A stretch of 64,000 nucleotides of DNA from the NCBI GenBank assembly GCA_023434025.1, contig JAEYTL010000037.1:1-64000 (forward strand). The letters are read 5' to 3'. A program made the translations under genes and the position numbers. The notes below the pieces were generated by a model. It was not told where the DNA came from. It searched no databases and saw only the letters and a program-made list of their open reading frames with translations. The stretch comes from Bacteroidota bacterium. Lineage in GTDB: Bacteria > Bacteroidota > Bacteroidia > Flavobacteriales > Flavobacteriaceae. Below, piece by piece: positions 1 through 8,073 of the stretch (position 1 is the stretch's first letter; every line of letters begins with the position of its first letter).

Positions 1-1
1 G

Positions 2-127
2 AAAAATTATAAATTTAAAAACGGTAAAATACTTATAATATACATCTGTATTACGGTTGTAGCTTTTTTTGGGTTTAGTTTATTAAATAAGTTTAAATTA
101 GAGATTATTTCATTTTTAAATCTGTGA
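2..127 (+). CDS. 3' end of a gene cut by the window edge, possible C-terminal membrane segment
   Basis: A reading frame stays open from the left edge to a TGA at 125-127 (41 codons). The end is Lys-rich, followed by a hydrophobic stretch (ILIIYICITVVAFFGF) and a short charged tail, as in a protein with a C-terminal membrane helix. The product cannot be identified from this fragment, and the frame may be open by chance in AT-rich DNA. Confidence 0.35.
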   Translation, partial: KNYKFKNGKILIIYICITVVAFFGFSLLNKFKLEIISFLNL

Positions 128-190
128 TTAATAATTAGTTGTATAGGTTTGAGATAGAGTTTTAATAATTGATTTAAAAGTGAAAAATAT

Positions 191-589
191 ATGAATTTTG
201 TTGAAATAAAATTTCCTGCAATTGACGTAACAATCGAAAATTGGAATAGTGAAGATATTAACGAGGTGATATTATTTGATACCTATTTTTACAACAAATC
301 GGATAAAGTGTTTCATATCTATCGTATGAATCACACCATTATAGATTCAGATGGGAGTGTATTCAAGATTGTAGGTGTAGGAAGCCTGAAAACCTGGCAA
401 TATTATTTTCCTTTTTTCATCAAGCGTAAAATGTTCTTTCATGATTGTAAAGAAAAAATTCCGTTAGAAGATTTGAGAAGTATTATCTTAAAAAAGATAG
501 CAGATATTGAAGAGAATAATTTTAAATTGGAGTGGAAAAAAAATGTTGAAGAGGCCAAGAATTTTAATGATTTAATACTGGGGAATTAA
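191..589 (+). CDS. hypothetical protein, 132 aa, AT-rich orphan
   Basis: I do not recognise the family. The protein has no signal peptide and no clear membrane segment. It is rich in Asn, Lys, Phe, Trp and Tyr, with a mixed N-terminal half and a Lys/Glu-rich helical C-terminal quarter. It lies in a very AT-rich stretch with two further small orphan genes on the same strand. Small soluble orphans in such clusters are often immunity proteins of polymorphic toxin systems, but nothing in this sequence proves that role. Confidence 0.6.
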   Translation: MNFVEIKFPAIDVTIENWNSEDINEVILFDTYFYNKSDKVFHIYRMNHTIIDSDGSVFKIVGVGSLKTWQYYFPFFIKRKMFFHDCKEKIPLEDLRSIILKKIADIEENNFKLEWKKNVEEAKNFNDLILGN

Positions 590-682
590 TCAGATGTATT
601 TCTGAATTAATAGACATTCTTTAAAAAGTATAGTTGTTCCTTACAAGGAGCATTAAGTGTTTGATAGTTAGAAAAGAGTAAA

Positions 683-1078
683 ATGAAACTAAAATATAAC
701 AGAAGTCTTTACTTCGTTTTAGCCATATTGGTTAGTTCGTGTGAATTTTTTGATCATCGATATAAGTATATGATAATTAATTCTAATACAGAAGTTGATA
801 TTTATGTGCATACTGTAGAATCAAAAAACGGTCTGCTGATAAATAACCAATATTATTACGGAGGAGGGGCTTTATTGCAGAATCAATGCAATGATTTTCC
901 GGAATGGCTTTTTCTGAAAGAAGAAATGCTTGATATGGTTGCCTATTATAATGAAGAGGGCGAATTGTTAACTGATATTATAAATATAAGACCACCTTTT
1001 CGAATCTATAAAAAAGCCAATTCAAATATGCTATATCTGGTTAAAAATAACGATACACTAACGTTTACAACTTTTTAG
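683..1078 (+). CDS. putative lipoprotein, 131 aa, paralogue of the next gene
   Basis: The N-terminus is a lipoprotein signal (hydrophobic run ending in LVSSC, Cys20), so the mature protein should be membrane-anchored in the periplasm or outer membrane. The family is unknown. The C-terminal half aligns by eye with the next gene: PEWLF.K, then a Pro-aromatic pair before a Lys-rich stretch, then a KN.DTL.F ending. The two genes are 7 bases apart and look like a tandem duplication that has diverged. Its role is unknown. Confidence 0.65.
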   Translation: MKLKYNRSLYFVLAILVSSCEFFDHRYKYMIINSNTEVDIYVHTVESKNGLLINNQYYYGGGALLQNQCNDFPEWLFLKEEMLDMVAYYNEEGELLTDIINIRPPFRIYKKANSNMLYLVKNNDTLTFTTF

Positions 1079-1085
1079 AAAAGGT

Positions 1086-1496
1086 ATGAGAAAAAAATTA
1101 AGCACAGCCCTTGTTTTGTTGATTCCGTTATTTTTCTTTGTTAATTGCAAAAAGGAAAAACATGAAAAAAATAAATTATACTATTTGAACTTTAAAGATA
1201 GTTTGATTGTAAATGTAACAAAAACAGTAAAGCACAATAAAGTAATAATTTTAAATGATTCGATAGTATCGTACAGCACTAGTAAATTGGTTTATGAAAA
1301 GCATAGCCCGAAGTGGTTGTTTGATAAAACAGAAAAAAAGAAGCTTTTGTACGATGCTGTTTATTCTCCTGAGATTTCTGAAATAGAAGTACCTTATAAA
1401 CTGATAAAAGCAAAAAAAGCAAATGTATTTCAAGTGATAAAAAATACGGATACGCTTTTATTTTATTTTCAAACTTTTGATAAAATTGATTTTTAA
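1086..1496 (+). CDS. putative lipoprotein, 136 aa, paralogue of the previous gene
   Basis: The lipoprotein signal ends in FFVNC (Cys21). The mature part is Lys-rich and beta-prone. It shares PKWLF.K, an IEVPYKL segment and a VIKNTDTLLF tail with the preceding gene, which supports a local duplication. No known domain is recognisable. It is followed by a short hairpin with a T-run, so the two lipoprotein genes probably end a transcription unit here. Confidence 0.65.
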   Translation: MRKKLSTALVLLIPLFFFVNCKKEKHEKNKLYYLNFKDSLIVNVTKTVKHNKVIILNDSIVSYSTSKLVYEKHSPKWLFDKTEKKKLLYDAVYSPEISEIEVPYKLIKAKKANVFQVIKNTDTLLFYFQTFDKIDF

Positions 1497-1583
1497 ACCA
1501 CTCCTGTACAGTACGTGAAAAATTTAAGAAAATACACCTGAAAACTCACCTTTCCTAAAACAATCATAAAAAAACATTAAAGT

Positions 1584-1608
1584 CCTCACATTTTTTGAGG
1601 TCTTTTTT
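1584..1608 (+). terminator. putative rho-independent terminator
   Basis: A short stem (CCTCA at 1584-1588 with TGAGG at 1596-1600) is followed by TCTTTTTT. The stem is only 5 bp, so this is a weak call. It overlaps the -33 element of the next promoter. Confidence 0.5.
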
Positions 1609-1624
1609 AGTTTTAGTACATTTG
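1595..1624 (+). promoter_or_regulatory. Bacteroidota-type promoter for the DUF3108 gene
   Basis: TTG at 1595-1597, a 19-base spacer, then TACATTTG at 1617-1624 match the sigma-ABfr consensus TTG-N19-TAnnTTTG. The start codon of the next gene lies 41 bases downstream of the -7 box. Confidence 0.7.
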
Positions 1625-1665
1625 GAACAGAAATTGCGACGGCTATTGGCAAAAGATAAAAATTT

Positions 1666-2457
1666 ATGAAAAAAGTACTGTTAATATGTTTGTTTTTATC
1701 GACAGCCAGTTTCGATGCTCAAACCGGTTTTTCCAAAAAGGAAGATGCTTTTGATGTAGGCGAATGGTTTGAGTTCCGCATTCATTACGGGTTGATCAAT
1801 GCCGGAGTTGCCGAGCTGAGTGTGCACGAAGCGGTCAGGAACAACAAAAAGGTTTTTCACGCCAAAGGACGCGGCTACACCACCGGTGTAACCAAGTTTT
1901 TTTTTAAGGTGGAAGACGATTACCAGAGCTATTTTGACAAACAAACCGGAAAACCGTATCAGTTTATACGGAAAATTAACGAAGGCGGATACACCAAAAA
2001 TCAGGAAGGTTTCTTTAACCAGGACGACAATACGGTGCTGGTTAAAGATTATAAACGAAAAACCGAAAGAACGTTTGAAGTGCCGGATAAAACACAGGAC
2101 ATTTTATCTACGTTCTATTATTTGCGAAACCACCCCAATGTGGATAAATTAAAAGTAGGAGAGTCTATCGATATTGATATGTTTTTTGATGACGAAACCA
2201 CAAAATTTAAACTGAAATTCATCGGTCGTGAAGATTTAAAAACTAAATTTGGCGTTGTTCCCAGCATGATCTTCAGGCCCTATGTACAGGCCGGACGTGT
2301 TTTTAAGGAACAGGAAAGTTTAACCGTCTGGATTTCAGACGACGACAATAAATTACCGCTGCGGATCAAAGCCGAATTAGCCGTGGGTTCACTCAAGGCA
2401 GATTTAGAAAAATTCAAAGGACTGAAACATACATTTACCGTTAAAGCAAAACCGTGA
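1666..2457 (+). CDS. DUF3108 domain-containing exported protein
   Basis: This 263-aa protein has a cleavable signal peptide (about residues 1-18, ending FDAQ). The mature part is beta-rich and typical of DUF3108: WFEFRIHYGLINAG near residues 31-44, a GYTTG..KFFFKVED stretch, and a later DILSTFYYLRN segment with GES.D...FFDDE. DUF3108 proteins are periplasmic or envelope proteins of unknown function, common in Bacteroidota. A good -33/-7 promoter lies just upstream. The stop codon overlaps the start of the tryptophan dioxygenase gene, so the two are probably cotranscribed. Confidence 0.85.
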   Translation: MKKVLLICLFLSTASFDAQTGFSKKEDAFDVGEWFEFRIHYGLINAGVAELSVHEAVRNNKKVFHAKGRGYTTGVTKFFFKVEDDYQSYFDKQTGKPYQFIRKINEGGYTKNQEGFFNQDDNTVLVKDYKRKTERTFEVPDKTQDILSTFYYLRNHPNVDKLKVGESIDIDMFFDDETTKFKLKFIGREDLKTKFGVVPSMIFRPYVQAGRVFKEQESLTVWISDDDNKLPLRIKAELAVGSLKADLEKFKGLKHTFTVKAKP

Positions 2458-3392
2458 TGAAAACCACTGCACACGAAGAAATTCTGGAACAATTGGAAGA
2501 GAAGTTTCAGGGCATCAACCAGAAAACAGAAACACATTTAGAAGGACTTTTGTGGGCAAAACCCATCACCTATTGGGATTATATTCAGACCGATGCTTTG
2601 CTGAACCTGCAAATCCAACGCACAACCTTGCCCGATGAAATGGTCTTTGTCATGTATCACCAGGTAAATGAACTGCTGTTTAAAATGATTCTCTGGGAAA
2701 TAGAGCAGGTGTGTGAAACCGAGAAACCGTCCACTACTTTTTTTGCCGAAAAAATGATGCGGATCAGCCGTTATTTTGATATGCTCACCACTTCATTTAC
2801 CATCATGAAAGAAGGGATGGAAGTCGAGCAATACATGAAATTCCGCAATACATTAACCCCGGCCAGCGGGTTTCAGAGTGCCCAGTACCGCCTGATCGAA
2901 TTTGCCTCTACCGATCTGATCAACCTGATCGATTACCGTTTCAGGGCAACCATAGACCGCAACACGCCTTATGAGCACGCTTTTGAGCATTTGTACTGGC
3001 AGGCAGCCGGAAAAGATTATCAGACCGGCGAAAAATCCTACCTGATTCAGGCATTTGAAAAGAAATATAAACCGGAGTTTCTGCGTTTTATGGAGACCTA
3101 TAACACCCGTAATCTTTGGCAGAAATTCAAACAGCTTCCGGCGGAAGACCAGCAGAACGAGGCCTTGGTGCAGGCAATGCGGCATTATGATTACACCGTG
3201 AACATCACCTGGGTTATGGGGCATTATCACGCTGCCAAAAAATACATTGAAAGCGGTCACGGAAGCGGCGAAGCAACCGGTGGAAGCGATTGGAAAAAAT
3301 ACATGCTTCCCAAATACCAGCGGAGAATATTCTTTCCCGCCTTGTGGACAGATGAGGAGTTGGCCGCCTGGGGAGAGAAAGAAAGTGTTTAA
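2457..3392 (+). CDS. kynA: tryptophan 2,3-dioxygenase
   Basis: This haem enzyme opens the indole ring of L-tryptophan to N-formylkynurenine, the first step of the kynurenine pathway. Family features visible are the N-terminal TYWDYIQTDALLNLQ segment, the haem-ligand region (MVFVMYHQVNELLFKM), PASGFQSAQYRLIEF, and the C-terminal VMGHYHAAKKYI and GTGG-like GEATGGSDW substrate-loop regions. At about 311 aa it is longer than many proteobacterial forms, as usual in Bacteroidota. The ATG at 2457 shares a base with the upstream stop; a GTG at 2454 is the alternative. Kynureninase, two steps later, is encoded at 58.2 kb. Confidence 0.95.
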   Translation: MKTTAHEEILEQLEEKFQGINQKTETHLEGLLWAKPITYWDYIQTDALLNLQIQRTTLPDEMVFVMYHQVNELLFKMILWEIEQVCETEKPSTTFFAEKMMRISRYFDMLTTSFTIMKEGMEVEQYMKFRNTLTPASGFQSAQYRLIEFASTDLINLIDYRFRATIDRNTPYEHAFEHLYWQAAGKDYQTGEKSYLIQAFEKKYKPEFLRFMETYNTRNLWQKFKQLPAEDQQNEALVQAMRHYDYTVNITWVMGHYHAAKKYIESGHGSGEATGGSDWKKYMLPKYQRRIFFPALWTDEELAAWGEKESV

Positions 3393-3411
3393 TCAGATTA
3401 AAAGCAGTAAA

Positions 3412-4650
3412 TTGAAATTCAACAAAATACTACCTGTTTTCTTTGCATTGAGCCTGTTCTCATGCGAAAAAAAGGTTGATAAAGTCATTATAGAAGAAGA
3501 AACCAAACCCAAAATACCGGTTGTTGTTGAGTTCGGCTTTACGCTGAACGATTACCTGGTTGTTCAGGATACCATTAAAAGTGGCGACACCTTTGGCAAA
3601 TTACTGGCAAATCATGACATTGGCCAGTTTAAAGTACATGAAGTAACGGAACAGATACGGGACAGCTTTAAGATGCGTGACATACGGATCGGAAAACCCA
3701 TCACCCTGTTAAAATCAAAAGAAGCCCCACACCGGCTGCAGGTTTTTATTTATCAGAAAGATAATATTAACTATAGCGTAGTTGATTTCCGGGATACGGT
3801 TGTAAAAGCTTATAACCGGCAAAAACCGATAACCATACGACGAAGAACGATTGCCACGGCTATTCACGGATCGCTTTCCGAAACCCTCAACAAAAACGGA
3901 GTGGATGCCGGTGTAGCAAATAACCTGGCTAAGATTTATGAGTATTCCATCGACTTTTTTAAGATTCAGAAAGAAGATAAATTTGCCGTTACCTTTTATG
4001 AAAAGTATATCAACGACAGTATTTATGCCGGGGTAGATCGGTTGGAAAGTTCCTTTTTTGAGCATAAAGGCAAAAAATTCTATGCTTTTCCGTATAAATT
4101 AGACAGTTTATCTAAAAAAGTAGACTATTATGACGAAGAAGGAAAAGGACTGAAAACGATGTTTCTGAAAGCCCCGTTAGACTTTTTCCGGATCTCCTCC
4201 CGTTTTTCACCCAAACGGTTTCACCCAGTTCAGATGACCTGGAAAGCCCACAAGGGAACAGATTATGCCGCTCCGCACGGAACCCCTATTAAAACAACTG
4301 CATCGGGTGTAGTGGAACGCACCGGATATACCGCCGGAAACGGCAACTATGTAAAAGTAAAACACAACGGAACGTATTCTACCCAATACCTGCACATGTC
4401 TAAAATCCTGGTCAGACAAGGCCAGCGGGTAGCCCAGGGAGAAGTAATCGGAAAAGTGGGCAGCACCGGCCTGGCAACCGGGCCGCATGTGTGTTATCGC
4501 TTTTGGAAGAATGGAGAGCAGGTGGATCCGCTGGCTCAGGTTCTGCCGAATACCGAGCCCATGAGTGCAAAACACAAGGCAACCTATTTGGAGTACATTG
4601 CCCCGTTAAAGAAAGAATTAGACAGTATCGCGACCTTAAAATTTAAATAA
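3412..4650 (+). CDS. M23 family (LytM-type) peptidase lipoprotein
   Basis: This is an envelope murein endopeptidase-like protein. Taking the TTG at 3412 gives a textbook lipoprotein signal with lipobox ending FSC (Cys18). GTG 3385 and ATG 3352 are in frame but overlap tryptophan dioxygenase and lengthen the signal. The N-terminal part resembles the LysM/OapA-like region of long M23 proteins (GDTFGKLLANHDIG). The C-terminal LytM domain has the HKGTD zinc motif (about residue 280) and YLHMS. The usual final HxH appears as GPHVCYRFW (about 357-365), with Cys at the second His. It sits directly before pgi, one base apart. Confidence 0.88.
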   Translation: MKFNKILPVFFALSLFSCEKKVDKVIIEEETKPKIPVVVEFGFTLNDYLVVQDTIKSGDTFGKLLANHDIGQFKVHEVTEQIRDSFKMRDIRIGKPITLLKSKEAPHRLQVFIYQKDNINYSVVDFRDTVVKAYNRQKPITIRRRTIATAIHGSLSETLNKNGVDAGVANNLAKIYEYSIDFFKIQKEDKFAVTFYEKYINDSIYAGVDRLESSFFEHKGKKFYAFPYKLDSLSKKVDYYDEEGKGLKTMFLKAPLDFFRISSRFSPKRFHPVQMTWKAHKGTDYAAPHGTPIKTTASGVVERTGYTAGNGNYVKVKHNGTYSTQYLHMSKILVRQGQRVAQGEVIGKVGSTGLATGPHVCYRFWKNGEQVDPLAQVLPNTEPMSAKHKATYLEYIAPLKKELDSIATLKFK

Positions 4651-4651
4651 A

Positions 4652-6295
4652 ATGGCTTTAGAAAATACAAATCCATCCGGAACAGCAGCCTGGCAAAGTT
4701 TGCGGAAACACTTTGAAGACATGCAATATGTTTCAATGCAGGAGCTTTTTGAAAAAGACCCGAAGCGGACTACGGCATTTCATGTGCAGTGGAATGATTT
4801 TTTGGTGGATTATTCCAAAAATATCATCACCCGGGAAACCGTGAACCTGCTTTTGGAATTGGCAAACGAAGTAAACCTGAAAACGGCCATTCAGAAGTAT
4901 TTTGCAGGTGATTTGATCAACCAGACCGAAAACAGAGCGGTTTTACACACCGCCTTACGGGCTCCGTCAGACGCAACCATTTGGGTTGACGGTCAGAATG
5001 TAATGCCCGAAATTTATTCGGTTAAACAAAAAATGAAACACTTTACCGATGAGGTGGTTGCCGGAACCCGGAAAGGTTTTACGGGAAAAGCATTTACGGA
5101 TGTAGTTAATATCGGTATCGGCGGTTCCGATTTAGGGCCTGCCATGGTAGTAGATGCTCTTCAATATTATAAAAACCACCTGAATGTACATTTTGTGTCT
5201 AATGTGGACGGCGACCATGTGCAGGAAGTAATCAAAACATTAGACCCGGAAACCACCCTGTTTGTCATTGTTTCAAAAACGTTTACCACGCAGGAAACAC
5301 TCTCCAATTCGGAGACCATTCGGAATTGGTTTTTAAAATCAGCTCAGCAGGAAGACGTTGCCAAACATTTTGTGGCGGTTTCAACCAACATTCAGAAGGT
5401 GACCGAATTCGGAATTCATCCGGACAATATTTTCCCGATGTGGGACTGGGTAGGCGGACGTTTTTCGTTGTGGAGTGCGGTTGGTTTATCCATTAGCCTA
5501 GCGGTTGGTTTTGATAATTTTAATAAATTGTTAAAAGGGGCAAACCAAATGGATGAGCATTTTAAAAATACGCCGTTTGACAACAATATTCCGGTTATCC
5601 TGGCTTTGTTGACCGTCTGGTATAACAATTTTTTCGGAGCAGAGAGCGAAGCCTTGATCCCTTACACCCAATACCTGCAAAAACTGGCTCCGTACCTGCA
5701 GCAAGGTATTATGGAAAGCAACGGGAAAAGCATTGACCGCGATGGAAATCCGGTGAACTATCAAACCGGTACAATTATTTGGGGCGAGCCAGGCACCAAT
5801 TCGCAACACGCTTTTTTTCAACTCATTCACCAGGGAACCAAACTGATTCCGACCGATTTCATCGGGTACGTAAAATCCCTTCACGGAGATCAGAGCCACC
5901 ACGACAAACTGATGTCGAACTTTTTTGCTCAAACAGAGGCTTTGTTAAACGGGAAAACGGCCGGACAAGTTCAGGCAGAGTTTGAAAAACAAGGAATATC
6001 CGGGACAAAAGCAGATTTTTTATTGCCGTTTAAAGTATTTTCCGGTAACCGCCCGACCAATACAATTTTAATTGACCGGTTAACCCCGGAAAGTCTGGGT
6101 GAACTGATTGCGTTATACGAACACAAAATTTTTGTGCAGGGTGTCATCTGGAATATATTCAGCTATGACCAATGGGGTGTAGAGCTGGGAAAACAACTGG
6201 CCAATTCCATTTTGGACGAAATTAATTCCGGTCAGCTGAAACAGCACGATAGTTCTACCCGTTTTTTACTGGAGTATTTTTTGAAGAAAAAATAG
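4652..6295 (+). CDS. pgi: glucose-6-phosphate isomerase
   Basis: This cytoplasmic enzyme interconverts glucose-6-phosphate and fructose-6-phosphate in glycolysis and gluconeogenesis. Its 547 aa match the long PGI family. Signatures visible include NIGIGGSDLGPAMV, VSKTFTTQETLSN, the conserved WDWVGGRFSLWSAVGL segment, ESNGKSIDRDG, the GTNSQHAFFQLIHQG stretch with a catalytic His, and the C-terminal VQGVIWNIFSYDQWGVELGK. The start ATG follows the preceding stop by one base. The gene ends before a strong terminator. Confidence 0.97.
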   Translation: MALENTNPSGTAAWQSLRKHFEDMQYVSMQELFEKDPKRTTAFHVQWNDFLVDYSKNIITRETVNLLLELANEVNLKTAIQKYFAGDLINQTENRAVLHTALRAPSDATIWVDGQNVMPEIYSVKQKMKHFTDEVVAGTRKGFTGKAFTDVVNIGIGGSDLGPAMVVDALQYYKNHLNVHFVSNVDGDHVQEVIKTLDPETTLFVIVSKTFTTQETLSNSETIRNWFLKSAQQEDVAKHFVAVSTNIQKVTEFGIHPDNIFPMWDWVGGRFSLWSAVGLSISLAVGFDNFNKLLKGANQMDEHFKNTPFDNNIPVILALLTVWYNNFFGAESEALIPYTQYLQKLAPYLQQGIMESNGKSIDRDGNPVNYQTGTIIWGEPGTNSQHAFFQLIHQGTKLIPTDFIGYVKSLHGDQSHHDKLMSNFFAQTEALLNGKTAGQVQAEFEKQGISGTKADFLLPFKVFSGNRPTNTILIDRLTPESLGELIALYEHKIFVQGVIWNIFSYDQWGVELGKQLANSILDEINSGQLKQHDSSTRFLLEYFLKKK

Positions 6296-6361
6296 GAAGT
6301 AATTTTTCAGGAATAACCGGACGTTTTTATGATACGCCGTAAGGGTTTAAATTAATTTCAC

Positions 6362-6403
6362 ATATACGCCTTTGGTTAAATTAACCGAAGGCGTATATTT
6401 TTT
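6362..6403 (+). terminator. rho-independent terminator after pgi
   Basis: A long stem (ATATACGCCTTTGGTTAA pairing with TTAACCGAAGGCGTATAT, one G-T wobble) is followed by a T-run at 6399-6403. Confidence 0.85.
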
Positions 6404-6406
6404 GAT

Positions 6407-6414
6407 TATATTTG
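6407..6414 (+). promoter_or_regulatory. -7 element upstream of the small membrane-protein gene
   Basis: TATATTTG matches the Bacteroidota -7 consensus 20 bases before the start codon. No clear -33 TTG is seen at 17-19 bases, because that position falls in the terminator stem. Confidence 0.45.
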
Positions 6415-6433
6415 TTATTCAAAAATTAAAGCT

Positions 6434-6865
6434 ATGTACGAATTACTACAAAAACTTCATTCCTGGTGGGCTTACCTGACCCTTGTTGTGCTTTTTATTG
6501 CGGTTCTGAACGCTTTGTTGGGCTATACATCCAAAAAAGTATTTTCCTCCAAAGATTTACGCATATCACTTTTTGCCTTGATTTTTACCCATGTGCAGCT
6601 TTTGTTGGGTGTTGCGGTATATTTTGTTTCGCAAAAAGGAATTAAGGCTTTTGGAACGGAAGGAGCAATGAAGATTGCGGAATTGCGGCTGACCATGTTG
6701 GAACACCCGCTGATCAACTTAATCGCTATTGCTTTGATAACCATCGGATGGTCTAAACACAAAAAAGCAGCACCGGAACTGAAATTCAGAAAGATTCTAT
6801 TTTTTTACGGGATCGGGTTATTGCTCATATTAAGCCGACTTCCCTGGAGTTCCTGGTTAGCATAA
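6434..6865 (+). CDS. conserved four-helix membrane protein, function unknown
   Basis: The 143-aa protein has four predicted membrane helices (about residues 13-30, 43-64, 93-108 and 120-137). An N-terminal LHSWWAYLTL segment and histidines within or near helices suggest a small cytochrome-b-like or haem-related fold. This subfamily is common in Flavobacteria and has been annotated inconsistently. It stands alone between two terminators, so it is probably monocistronic. A haem role is inference only. Confidence 0.7.
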   Translation: MYELLQKLHSWWAYLTLVVLFIAVLNALLGYTSKKVFSSKDLRISLFALIFTHVQLLLGVAVYFVSQKGIKAFGTEGAMKIAELRLTMLEHPLINLIAIALITIGWSKHKKAAPELKFRKILFFYGIGLLLILSRLPWSSWLA

Positions 6866-6873
6866 ATTTAATT

Positions 6874-6898
6874 AAACCACGTTTTGCGTGGTTTTTTC
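6874..6898 (+). terminator. rho-independent terminator
   Basis: AAACCACG (6874-6881) pairs perfectly with CGTGGTTT (6887-6894) across a TTTTG loop and is followed by more T. Confidence 0.87.
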
Positions 6899-6920
6899 AT
6901 TTTGGAACACAATTTGTTAA

Positions 6921-7460
6921 ATGAAACAAACACTAAAAAATTGGATAATGAAACATAAAACCGAACTCTTTGTGTTTGGCCTTTTAGCCTTACTGTTTTT
7001 TAGCAGTTTTTCATTTAGCGATTACCGTTTTGAACAACCTGCCTTTTTACGGCTCACGCAAAACGATACAATAAAAAAGGATTCAACTGCGGTTGACAGT
7101 GTTCAGACAGAAGGTAATTTTACATTTAAACTCTATAAAAAAGGAGCCCACGCTTCTTATTACGCCGATAAGTTTACGGGACGGAAAACGGCCAGTGGTG
7201 AAATTTTTGACAATAAAAAATACACGGCTGCTCATAAAAAACTCCCCTTCGGAACAAAAGTTCGGGTAACCAATGAAGCAAACGGAAAGTCAACAATGGT
7301 CGTTATCAATGATAGAGGGCCGTTTTCCAAAGGACGTGAAATTGACCTGTCTAAACGAGCGTTCAGGGACATTGCCAGACATCATGGCTATGGCTCTATG
7401 AAAGTAACCATAGAAATTGTGGAAGAAATACCGATAGAAGAAATACAGGATGATCAGTAA
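6921..7460 (+). CDS. RlpA-like double-psi beta-barrel protein (septal ring lytic transglycosylase family)
   Basis: This 179-aa exported protein has an N-terminal hydrophobic helix (about residues 15-31, signal peptide or anchor) and a Thr/Asp linker. An RlpA DPBB domain (about 75-165) shows GAHASYYADKFTGRKTASGE, the LPFGTKVRVTN segment, the catalytic-Asp region VVINDRGPF, and GREIDLSKRAF. RlpA-type proteins cleave or bind denuded peptidoglycan. There is no SPOR domain, unlike E. coli RlpA. An in-frame ATG at 6948 is an alternative start. It is flanked by terminators on both sides. Confidence 0.87.
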   Translation: MKQTLKNWIMKHKTELFVFGLLALLFFSSFSFSDYRFEQPAFLRLTQNDTIKKDSTAVDSVQTEGNFTFKLYKKGAHASYYADKFTGRKTASGEIFDNKKYTAAHKKLPFGTKVRVTNEANGKSTMVVINDRGPFSKGREIDLSKRAFRDIARHHGYGSMKVTIEIVEEIPIEEIQDDQ

Positions 7461-7482
7461 CCGGATTTAAGACCGGTTTTTT
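7459..7482 (+). terminator. rho-independent terminator overlapping the rlpA-like stop
   Basis: AACCGG (7459-7464) and CCGGTT (7473-7478) form a stem whose 5' arm includes the end of the stop codon. It runs into TTTTTT. Confidence 0.8.
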
Positions 7483-7504
7483 ATTTAACAAAAATTTAAG
7501 TTCG

Positions 7505-7541
7505 TTTAGTTCGGTTTAAAACGAACTAAAAATTATCTTTG
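7505..7541 (+). promoter_or_regulatory. operator-like inverted repeat and -7 box of the efflux regulator promoter
   Basis: TTTAGTTCG (7505-7513) and CGAACTAAA (7522-7530) form a perfect 9-bp inverted repeat with an 8-base spacer. It lies just upstream of a consensus -7 box TATCTTTG (7534-7541), so it would cover the -33 region. An extra AGTTCG half-site sits immediately upstream. The position fits autorepression by the regulator encoded downstream. The protein-operator link is inference. Confidence 0.7.
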
Positions 7542-7566
7542 CCCTGAAATTTTAAAAGGGAATGAC

Positions 7567-8049
7567 ATGGATAATTTAGAAAGTGAAAAGCAAGAGCTGA
7601 TTGAAATGTTGGGGATTCACATGGAAAAGCACCATAACCTTCCTCCTTTAGCAGCTCGTATAGCCGGTTCATTAATTTTAAATTGCCGGATAAAAGGACT
7701 CACTTTTGATGAGTTGGTAGAAATTACAGGAGCCAGCAAAAGTTCAGTTTCAACCAATATTAACCTGTTGCTTAAAATGGGTAAGATTAATTATTACACA
7801 GTTCCGGGAGACAGAAGGAAACATTTCAGACCATCCAGTCTGGCAGACAGAATTAAAAATCATTTGCAGATACTTCATTCGGAAACAGAGGTTATCTACA
7901 GAATAAAAGCATTTGACGAAAAATACAGAATTTCTGCCGATTTTGAAAAAGGAAGAAGTGTTTTAAATGTCTATCTTGATTATATACACAACTTTGAAAA
8001 GCTCTTACAGGATTCTATTCAGAAAATCAATGAAATAGAAAAACAATAA
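7567..8049 (+). CDS. GbsR/MarR-type winged-helix transcriptional regulator of the efflux operon
   Basis: This 160-aa cytoplasmic DNA-binding protein has a winged helix-turn-helix at about residues 40-95 (LTFDELVEITGASKSSVSTN as recognition region, then NYYTVPGDRRKHFRP as the wing). Helices predicted to mediate dimer formation follow. The arrangement matches GbsR/MarR-like regulators that precede RND pumps in Flavobacteria. The adaptor gene starts 24 bases downstream. The inverted repeat at its promoter suggests autorepression together with the pump. The inducing ligand is unknown. Confidence 0.85.
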   Translation: MDNLESEKQELIEMLGIHMEKHHNLPPLAARIAGSLILNCRIKGLTFDELVEITGASKSSVSTNINLLLKMGKINYYTVPGDRRKHFRPSSLADRIKNHLQILHSETEVIYRIKAFDEKYRISADFEKGRSVLNVYLDYIHNFEKLLQDSIQKINEIEKQ

Positions 8050-8073
8050 CCCGAACCTCTTAATCAAATATAT

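Noticed and set aside
7561..7569. An ATG at 7562 slightly upstream of the regulator start.
   Set aside because: It is out of frame with the regulator; ATG 7567 preserves the reading frame.
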